A DNA stretch of 64,000 bases from Streptomyces sp. NBC_01689 (GTDB taxonomy: Bacteria; Actinomycetota; Actinomycetes; Streptomycetales; Streptomycetaceae): the NCBI RefSeq assembly GCF_036250675.1, contig NZ_CP109592.1, positions 8,184,001 to 8,248,000 on the forward strand, written 5' to 3'. Positions 1 to 7,361 of this stretch are shown here, in pieces. How positions within the stretch are numbered: the stretch's first letter is position 1; every line of letters starts with the position of its first letter. A program made the translations under genes and the position numbers. The notes beneath the pieces were generated by a model. It saw only the letters and a list, made by a program, of their open reading frames with translations. It was not told the origin of the DNA and did no database searches.

Positions 1-438
1 CGCGATCACCGCGGCGCCGGCGAGCGACCAGGGCCACCACAGGTCGTCCGGGTACGCGGACCACTCCTGGTGCAATGTGCCGGCGGTGGTGAACCCGAGT
101 TGCAGGAGCAGCAGCGGAGGCACCAGGGCTTCGACGAACACATAGCCCCAGCCGACCAGAAATCCTACAGTCGGGTGCAGTCCCTGCGCCGCGTACGTGG
201 ACACCGACCCCGCGGAGGGCAGTTGCCGTGCGAGCTCGGCCACGCACGACGCGGTGAAAAGGCACGCGACGAGGGCGATCAGTACGGACAGTGGCAGGCT
301 GCCGCCCGCGAACGGTGCGCCCGACGGGATGGATGCGGCGACCGCGGCGGCCGGCGCCATGGCCGTGACACTCTGGAACAGGACCTCGCGCAGGCCGATG
401 GCGTCGCGCCGCAGCCCCGGAACCGTCTCCCCCGACAT
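1..438 (-). CDS. APC-superfamily amino acid permease, N-terminal part (cut by window edge)
   Basis: Reading the minus strand from the ATG at 438 gives 146 codons running open off the left edge. The protein begins MSGETVPGLRRDAIGLREV, followed by FQSVTAMAPAAAVA. That is the typical first half-helix of amino acid-polyamine-organocation (APC) permeases, with an unwound substrate-binding stretch near residues 25-45. Further hydrophobic segments follow (SVLIALVACLFTASCVAELA; VGFLVGWGYVFVEALV). Family knowledge makes it an inner-membrane transporter of amino acids or related amines; the substrate cannot be read from this part. It stands alone, with the promoter in the 318-bp gap to the right. Confident for superfamily, not for substrate. 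Confidence 0.8.
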   Translation of the reverse strand, partial: MSGETVPGLRRDAIGLREVLFQSVTAMAPAAAVAASIPSGAPFAGGSLPLSVLIALVACLFTASCVAELARQLPSAGSVSTYAAQGLHPTVGFLVGWGYVFVEALVPPLLLLQLGFTTAGTLHQEWSAYPDDLWWPWSLAGAAVIA

Positions 439-756
439 GTGATCCCCCGATCCGCCTGGACACCGAGCCGTCGGCCCGATGGCTGCGCCTCGCGTGAATC
501 ACGTTACGGCGCCCGCCGGTTGGGCCGGAAGAGCGAGGCGTGAGTCGGTGGACAACTGCGGGGCTGTGGATACGGCGGTCACCCGGGCGAGGGAACGGGA
601 GCCTCATGGTCACGGCCCGCGGACCCTGACCCTGCAGCGCGACCGCGACCGCGACCGCGACCGCGACCGCGACCGCGACCGCGACCGCGACCGAGGACCG
701 GGCACCGCGGGAGTGGGGCTGTGGCCGTGGGCTGAGACCTCCGGTCGGACCCTGGG
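439..756. other. Gap between the permease and the ROK gene; permease promoter region
   Basis: This 318-bp gap lies downstream of the ROK gene and upstream of the permease, both on the minus strand. It holds a pure GACCGC hexamer tract (639-693) and two DnaA-box-like 9-mers on the minus strand: TTGTCCACC around 548-556 and GTATCCACA around 565-573, each one base off a consensus box. The plus-strand frame over it reads Arg-Asp repeats and is an artefact of the hexamer. No gene is supported. Confidence 0.5.
639..693. repeat. Hexanucleotide tandem repeat (GACCGC)n, about nine units
   Basis: Eight uninterrupted copies of GACCGC (641-688) are followed by a partial ninth. It is a simple-sequence tract in non-coding DNA just beyond the 3' end of the ROK regulator. 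Such tracts are prone to slippage, so copy number may vary between strains. Confidence 0.95.
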
Positions 757-1965
757 CTACGACCGCTCCGCGACCGACGAGGGATCGTCGAGCACGGCCC
801 GCACCACCGAATGAGCGGCCCCCAGCAGCGGCCCCTGCGGACCCAGCCGTGAGACGGACACCGCACAGGCCGGACCCGCCGTACGTCGCGCCAGCTCGTC
901 CTCGAGCGACGGCAGCAGCCACGGCGCGAGGCCGGAGAGCGCTCCGCCCAGGACCACGGTCTCCGGGTCCAGCAGGTTGACCGCCCCGGTCAGTGCGATG
1001 CCGAGCGCGGTCCCGGCGTCCCGCAGGGCTCGTCGTACCCGTTCGTCGCCGCGTGCGGCGCGCTCGGCCAGTACCCCGACCCGGTCGCCATCCGGTTCCA
1101 GTCCGGCCGCCCGCAGGACGGCCTCCTCGCCCGCGTACTGTTCGAGGCATCCGTGTCCGCCGCACGGACACGCCGGTCCGTCGGGACGCACCGGCACATG
1201 GCCCAGCTCGCCGGCGAAACCCCGTGTTCCGCGCAGCAGGTGCCCGTCCACCAACACCGCCGCGCCGATGCCGATCTCCGCGGACACGTGCAGGAAGTCG
1301 CGGGCGGTCGCGTCACCCAGCCAGAGTTCCGCGAGGCCGCCGAAGTTGGCCTCGTTGTCCACGGTCAGCGGAAGTTCGGGGGGCAGCAGCGCGCCGAGGT
1401 CCGTGTCGTGCCAGTCGAGGTTGGGCGCGCGGACCACGGTCCGGGCGTCGCGTGCCACCAGGCCGGGCACGGCGACCGCGAGACCCGCGGGCCACAGTCC
1501 CTCGCGCTCGGCCTCGGCGACGACCTGGCCGACCAGTTCGGTCAGCTCGCCGACCACGGGTCCGGCCGGCCGGCCGCGGTTCGTGCCGTGCCGCACCGCG
1601 CGGGCCCGTACGTCCCCGCGCAGGTCGACCGCGCACACCGCCAGATGATCGACACCCACCTCCGCGCCGATCCCGGCCGGGCCGCGGCCGCTGACCGCGA
1701 GTGCCGAGCCGGGGCGCCCCACCCGGCCCGGACGCTCCGGTCCGAGCTCCTCGAGGAGCCCGGAGCGGATCAACTCGTCGACCAGTGTGGAGACGGCCGC
1801 CCGGGTCAGACCGATGTGCGAGGCGACGGCCGCCCGTGACAGCGGTCCCTCGGCCCTGACGGCGTGCATGACCCGGGAGAGGTTGCGACGGCGCATGCCC
1901 TGCTGGGTGTCGGGCAGCCGGCGGCCGGAACCGTTCGGGTGGGCCTCGTGCAGCGGTGCGGTCAT
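757..1965 (-). CDS. ROK-family transcriptional regulator, probable xylose-operon repressor (XylR-like)
   Basis: 402 aa from the ATG at 1965 (MTAPLHEAHPNG). An earlier in-frame ATG at 1998 has no ribosome-binding site. An N-terminal winged helix-turn-helix at about residues 20-80 (LSRAAVASHIGLTRAAVSTL) is followed by a ROK sugar-kinase-like domain. The ROK cysteine motif CPCGGHGCLEQYAG is present, a structural zinc site in this family. The gene sits 63 bp downstream of xylulokinase on the same strand and divergent from xylose isomerase, the classical XylR arrangement. It is therefore expected to bind the 3475-3636 region and be released by xylose, but the ligand is inferred from context only. 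Confidence 0.88.
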   Translation of the reverse strand: MTAPLHEAHPNGSGRRLPDTQQGMRRRNLSRVMHAVRAEGPLSRAAVASHIGLTRAAVSTLVDELIRSGLLEELGPERPGRVGRPGSALAVSGRGPAGIGAEVGVDHLAVCAVDLRGDVRARAVRHGTNRGRPAGPVVGELTELVGQVVAEAEREGLWPAGLAVAVPGLVARDARTVVRAPNLDWHDTDLGALLPPELPLTVDNEANFGGLAELWLGDATARDFLHVSAEIGIGAAVLVDGHLLRGTRGFAGELGHVPVRPDGPACPCGGHGCLEQYAGEEAVLRAAGLEPDGDRVGVLAERAARGDERVRRALRDAGTALGIALTGAVNLLDPETVVLGGALSGLAPWLLPSLEDELARRTAGPACAVSVSRLGPQGPLLGAAHSVVRAVLDDPSSVAERS

Positions 1966-2028
1966 GCCTCCGTCAGTCCTCGTCCGGCCGGCCCTCATGG
2001 GGGCCGGCCTGGTCCGCGCGCGGTCGGT

Positions 2029-3474
2029 TCAGTTCCTGTTCGACTCCCGATCCAGCAGCGGGGCCGCGTCGGAGACTACCCCGGCGATCCTCGCGAGCGT
2101 CTCCTCGTCCCGTTCGACGGCGTCGAGCACCGGCCCCTGGGCCGTGCCCCAGCGCCGGGCGACGGCGGCGGGGTCCTCGCCGGTCAGCAGACCCGCGGCC
2201 TGCGCGGCGGCGCCCAGCGCGACCAGTTCCCTCGCCTCGGGCACCTGGACCGGGCGTCCCGACAGCCGCCGTACGGTCTGCTGCCAGGCCGTGCCCCGGG
2301 CGCCCCCGCCGATGAGCAGGAGGGGAGCGGACCGGTCGGCGTCCGCGTCCAGCACCAGGTCGAGCGCGCCGAGGAGCGAGTGGACCGCGCCGTCGTACGC
2401 CGCCTGGAGGAGCTGCCCGCCCGTCGTGTCGTGCCGCAGACCGTGCAGCAGTCCCGAGGCGTGCGGGAGGTCGGGGGTGCGCTCGCCGTCCAGGTAGGGG
2501 AGCAGGGTCACGCCGGCGCCGGGTTCCACGGCTTCTCGGTCCAGACCCAGGAGCGCCGCGACACGATCGACGGCGAGGGTGCAGTTCAGGGTGCAGGCCA
2601 GCGGGAGCCAGTCGCCGCGCGCGTCGGCGAAGCCCGCGACGGTGCCGGTCGGATCGGTGGGGCGCCGCGTCGAGACGGCGTACACGGTGCCCGAGGTGCC
2701 GAGGCTCAGCACCGCGGTACCGGGGCGCAGCCCGAGGCCGAGCGCGGCGGCCGCGTTGTCACCGGTGCCGGCGGCGACCAGCGTGCCCCTGGAGAAGGGC
2801 AGCTCGTCGCGGGCGTGCACGGTTCCCGCGACCTCGCCCGGCCTGACGACGCGGGGGAGGAGGGCGGGGTCGAGGCCGATGTGCGCGAGGACCTCCTCGT
2901 CGTACGTCTCGGAACCGGACGCCCACCAGCCCGTGCCGGAGGCGTCACCGCGGTCGGTCGTGGCCTCTCCGGTCAGGCGTTCGGTCAGGTAGTCGTGCGG
3001 CAGGCGTACGGCCGCGGTGGCGCGGACGGCCTCCGGCTCGTTCTCGGCCAGCCACGCCCACTTCGTGACCGTGATGGACGGCCCGGGGACCGTGCCGGTG
3101 CGCTCGGCCCAGGCCTTCGGGCCGCCGAGCTCGTCGATCAGCCGGCGGGCCTGGGGCGCGGATCGTACGTCGTTCCACAACAGTGCCGGACGTACGGGCT
3201 CGCCCTGGGCGTCCAGCGTGACGAGCCCGTGCTGCTGGCCGCCGATCGAGACCGCCGCGGCCTCGTGAGCGGCGTCACCGCACTGGTGCAGCGCCTCGCG
3301 GAGCGCGTCCCACCACTGCCGGGGGTCGCTCTCGCGGCCCGCTCCGGTGGAGACCGTGTGCGGCGCCTGCCCGCTCGCCACCGCCCGTCCGGTCGATGCG
3401 TCGACGACCAGGACCTTGGTGGACTGGGTGGATGTGTCCACCCCGACGACGAGCGGACCCTCGGCTGCTGACAT
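2029..3474 (-). CDS. xylB: Xylulokinase
   Basis: 481 aa, FGGY carbohydrate kinase. It phosphorylates D-xylulose to xylulose 5-phosphate, which feeds the pentose phosphate pathway. Visible motifs are the N-terminal phosphate loop GVDTSTQSTKVLVVD (about residues 11-25), GGQQHG and LLWNDVRS (substrate contacts), GTGDNAAAALG carrying the catalytic aspartate, the hinge motif LGTSGTVY, and GGGARGTAW in the C-terminal ATPase lobe. Length matches bacterial XylB. The start is the ATG at 3474 (MSAAEGPLVVGVD). The frame extends 36 codons upstream with low-quality sequence that I exclude, and a GGGAG motif precedes the chosen start. Adjacent to divergent xylA, with the ROK gene downstream in the same operon. 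Confidence 0.94.
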   Translation of the reverse strand: MSAAEGPLVVGVDTSTQSTKVLVVDASTGRAVASGQAPHTVSTGAGRESDPRQWWDALREALHQCGDAAHEAAAVSIGGQQHGLVTLDAQGEPVRPALLWNDVRSAPQARRLIDELGGPKAWAERTGTVPGPSITVTKWAWLAENEPEAVRATAAVRLPHDYLTERLTGEATTDRGDASGTGWWASGSETYDEEVLAHIGLDPALLPRVVRPGEVAGTVHARDELPFSRGTLVAAGTGDNAAAALGLGLRPGTAVLSLGTSGTVYAVSTRRPTDPTGTVAGFADARGDWLPLACTLNCTLAVDRVAALLGLDREAVEPGAGVTLLPYLDGERTPDLPHASGLLHGLRHDTTGGQLLQAAYDGAVHSLLGALDLVLDADADRSAPLLLIGGGARGTAWQQTVRRLSGRPVQVPEARELVALGAAAQAAGLLTGEDPAAVARRWGTAQGPVLDAVERDEETLARIAGVVSDAAPLLDRESNRN

Positions 3475-4803
<1,329 letters not shown>

Positions 4804-4810
4804 TCGGCAT

Positions 4811-4856
4811 CCGGGAGGCGTGAGGCCCGCCGCACGTCGCGGGCGGCGCCTCCCGG
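4811..4856 (+). terminator. Hairpin terminator after xylA
   Basis: The arms CCGGGAGG (4811-4818) and CCTCCCGG (4849-4856) enclose a second GCCCGCC/GGGCGGC pairing. It lies immediately after the xylA stop codon, with no T-tract, as is common in high-GC actinobacteria. Confidence 0.75.
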
Positions 4857-4964
4857 GACGGATCTCTCCGGAATCCACCGGAATCATGCGGTCCATGCCG
4901 TGAGTCCGTATCAACTTCCGCGCGGGGCTCGCCTGCTGACCGGTTCGGCACGACTCTGGACGGT

Positions 4965-5855
4965 ATGGCCACGCCGCCCATACCGCCCCAGCCCCCTCGG
5001 CCGCCGGGAAACACCCCTCCAGGTGGGGGTGGCTTCGGGCCCCCGCCCGAGGGCTACGTGCCCTTGTCCGGTGACCACGGATCCCCGTCAGCGGGTTTCG
5101 GCCCGCCGTCGCAGAACGGCGGTGGATGGCACCCGCCACCGCCGCCCGGTGGCCCTGGCGGGCATCGTGGAGGACGGCGCCGCCGTAATCCGCTGTTCCT
5201 GGTGCTCGTCGCGGTCGTGGCCCTCGGAGCCGTCGTCGTCGTGATCCTGCTGGCGGGGGGAGGCGACGACAAGCCCGGCAAGAAGGGGCCCACCGGGACC
5301 ACCGGCGGCACCGGGAGCTCACCCTCGCCGTCCTTGAACCTCCCCTCCGGACTGCCCAGCAGGCTGCCGAGCGAACTGCCCAGCGAGCTGCCTTCAGGGC
5401 TGCCCTCGGAGTTGCCTTCGGAACTGCCGAGCGGTCTGCCCAGCGGCCTGCCGAGCGATCTGTCGAGCGGTCTCCAGTCGCTCGTCCCGGACCTGGCCGA
5501 CGACGAAGTGCCCTACTACATGCTGACGACGGGCGACTGCTTCGACACCAGCGAGGCGCGTCCCGGGCAGGCCGCCAAGCGCCGGTGCGGCACCCCGCAC
5601 GACGCGGAAGTCGTCAAGGTGGCCGAACTCGACGGCACCTACTCCACGGACGCCGCCCTCAAGAAGGCCGCTTCGGCCCTCTGCGAGGCGCCTCTGGAGC
5701 GCAAAGCGGCGCGACAGTCGTCAGGTACCGTCCGCGGCACCCTGGTGCAGTACCCGGATCCCGACACCTACGGGACGGGCATCGACAAGGTGACCTGCAG
5801 TCTGGCCGCGGACATCGGCGACGGTACGCACAGGCTGACCGCGCCCCTGACCTGA
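4965..5855 (+). CDS. Membrane-anchored protein with Pro/Gly-rich cytoplasmic tail, LPS-repeat linker and extracytoplasmic septum-formation-like domain
   Basis: 296 aa. Residues 1-72 are Pro/Gly-rich and end in a basic HRGGRRRR stop-transfer patch. One transmembrane helix follows at about 75-97 (PLFLVLVAVVALGAVVVVIL). A Thr/Gly/Ser stretch leads into a long tetrapeptide-repeat linker (LPSG/LPSE/LPSR, about residues 125-170). The C-terminal domain (about 178-296) has four cysteines (TTGDCFD, KRRCGT, ALCEAP, VTCSLA) and resembles the small secreted septum-formation/DUF4190-associated domains of actinobacterial membrane proteins. Topology is N-terminus in, C-terminal domain outside. Function unknown. 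The gene is single, convergent with the SWIM/SNF2 pair, and ends in a shared terminator. Confidence 0.8.
   Translation: MATPPIPPQPPRPPGNTPPGGGGFGPPPEGYVPLSGDHGSPSAGFGPPSQNGGGWHPPPPPGGPGGHRGGRRRRNPLFLVLVAVVALGAVVVVILLAGGGDDKPGKKGPTGTTGGTGSSPSPSLNLPSGLPSRLPSELPSELPSGLPSELPSELPSGLPSGLPSDLSSGLQSLVPDLADDEVPYYMLTTGDCFDTSEARPGQAAKRRCGTPHDAEVVKVAELDGTYSTDAALKKAASALCEAPLERKAARQSSGTVRGTLVQYPDPDTYGTGIDKVTCSLAADIGDGTHRLTAPLT
5341..5470 (+). repeat. In-gene 12-nt tandem repeat encoding LPS[G/E/R] tetrapeptides
   Basis: About a dozen degenerate copies of a CTGCCGAGCGAA/CTGCCCTCCGGA-type 12-mer encode LeuProSer-Gly/Glu/Arg. The copies alternate codon spelling, so the repeat is more regular in protein than in DNA, which suggests selection for the peptide linker. 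It lies between the membrane helix and the extracellular domain of the 4965-5855 protein. Confidence 0.85.
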
Positions 5856-5917
5856 CCGTCGCGCGGGTTCACGCACCACCGGGCGCAGGGGCAGTTTCAG
5901 CGCACCACTCGATGACC

Positions 5918-5960
5918 GGCACGCACGCGTGCCCCCTACCGAGCCGCACGCGTGCGTGCC
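5918..5960. terminator. Bidirectional hairpin terminator between convergent genes
   Basis: A perfect 15-bp inverted repeat, GGCACGCACGCGTGC (5918-5932) and GCACGCGTGCGTGCC (5946-5960), with a 13-nt loop. It lies between the stop of the 4965-5855 gene and the stop of the SWIM-protein gene, so it can serve both. Confidence 0.85.
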
Positions 5961-6047
5961 GTACGAGAACGAACCCCAGGACCCGGCCCCTCTGGGGGCA
6001 GCGGAGGAGGCCGGTGCGATCGGCCTCGACACGCGGGGCGCGCGGCG

Positions 6048-7361
6048 TCACGCGTCCGACGGGACTCCGTGCCGGTCTCCCGCCGCCAGCGCGAGCGCCG
6101 TGGCCGGATCCCCGACCGGCTGTCCCGACGGCGTCCAACGGCCGGACTCCTCGCGGTACGGCCACCACCGGCCGTCCCGTCCCAGGCGGATCTGGACCGG
6201 AGCACCCGCCACGGTCCACCGGTTGCGGGACTCGACCAGAGAGGGCCGCTCGCCCTCGTCCCAGGCGCTCGCCAGTGCGGCACGCGCGCGGGCGAGTGCG
6301 TCCCCCTCCACGGTCCACTCGTCCTCGAGCACGGACAGGGCCGCCACACCACCCGCCTGCCAGGCACGCACCGCGAGCGTCAGCCCCCGCTGGTCCCGCC
6401 CCGATCCAAGGGCGAGCCGCTCGGCGACCGGCGCGTCCGGAGCGGCAGCCGCGAGACGGACGGCGTCCTGCTCCGGTGTCAGTTCCTCCTCGGGCGGCTG
6501 CGATCCGTGGCCCGGCGCGACCGCCCGGACCAGCAGCCGGTACGCCTCGGCCGCCGTCGCCCCGGCCAGGAACTCCAGGGCTGCCGGGTCGACACCGGGT
6601 GCGGGAGCGGTCCCGGTCTCCAAGGACGGCGGCCGTCCGGGCCCCGCGGGAGGTGCGGGAAGCGAGGGCAGGGGCGGCAGGATGTCACCGGCCGCGTACG
6701 CCTCGGCGGCGGATTCACCCCGGTGAGGGGAATCCGGCCCTCCCTGGGACCGCCGTCCGGCGGGCAGGCCGGGTGCGTCGGCGCCGCCGTCGCGATCGCC
6801 GCGCCGTTGGAGCTCGTCGAGCAGGGTCCGCTCGGCGCGCCCGCGCAGGAGCAGCAGGGTGAACGGGTCGTGGTCCAGCAGACGTGCCATCTGGTAGCAG
6901 AGCGCCGAGGTGTGCCCGCAGTGGTCCCAAGCCCCGCAGTCGCAGTCGGCCTCCAGGTCACCGAGCCCGGGGAGCAGGTCGATGCCGGCGTCCGCCGCCT
7001 CCTCGACCAGATGCGCCGGTATCTCGCGGTCGAGGAGCGCCGCGACGTGTCCGGCCCGTTCGGCGGTCATGTCGAGGAACCGGTCCCACTGTTCGTCGGC
7101 CAGTTCCTGCAGCAGGACGTCGGCCCGGTGCGTGCTGTGATCGCGATCCCGGACGACGGCGGTGATACGCCCCGGACGCACCGACACGGCCCCCACCGCC
7201 CCCGCGCGCGCGAGCCTGCGACCCGCCTTGAGCTGCTGGGAGTCCAGTGCAGCGTCCTCCAACGCCTTCACCCACGCGCGGCCCCACCACGTGTGCGCGA
7301 AGCCCTGCCCGTGCGGGGCGGGCAGCGCCGCGAACGTGCGCTCCTCGGCGGAGTCCGTCAT
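6048..7361 (-). CDS. SWIM zinc-finger protein, partner of the SNF2 helicase
   Basis: 437 aa. The start ATG at 7361 overlaps the helicase stop by four bases (ATGA). The N-terminal segment GFAHTWWGRAWVKALE is conserved in this family. The SWIM motif CDCGAWDHCGHTSALC sits at about residues 138-153 (CxCx5CxH, a zinc-binding fold seen in SWI2/SNF2 partners and MuDR transposases). The rest is Ala/Pro-rich with a C-terminal repeated Trp-containing region (RNRWTVAGAP, GRWWPYREESGRW). SWIM domains bind DNA or protein. The genetic coupling suggests it works with the helicase in chromatin remodelling or repair, but no substrate is known. The minus-strand frame continues far upstream through the helicase gene; that extension is an antisense shadow. 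Confidence 0.85.
   Translation of the reverse strand: MTDSAEERTFAALPAPHGQGFAHTWWGRAWVKALEDAALDSQQLKAGRRLARAGAVGAVSVRPGRITAVVRDRDHSTHRADVLLQELADEQWDRFLDMTAERAGHVAALLDREIPAHLVEEAADAGIDLLPGLGDLEADCDCGAWDHCGHTSALCYQMARLLDHDPFTLLLLRGRAERTLLDELQRRGDRDGGADAPGLPAGRRSQGGPDSPHRGESAAEAYAAGDILPPLPSLPAPPAGPGRPPSLETGTAPAPGVDPAALEFLAGATAAEAYRLLVRAVAPGHGSQPPEEELTPEQDAVRLAAAAPDAPVAERLALGSGRDQRGLTLAVRAWQAGGVAALSVLEDEWTVEGDALARARAALASAWDEGERPSLVESRNRWTVAGAPVQIRLGRDGRWWPYREESGRWTPSGQPVGDPATALALAAGDRHGVPSDA

Noticed and set aside
479..814. Plus-strand frame encoding an Arg-Asp repeat
   Set aside because: The repeat arises from the GACCGC hexamer and the frame ends within the 3' end of the ROK gene on the opposite strand.
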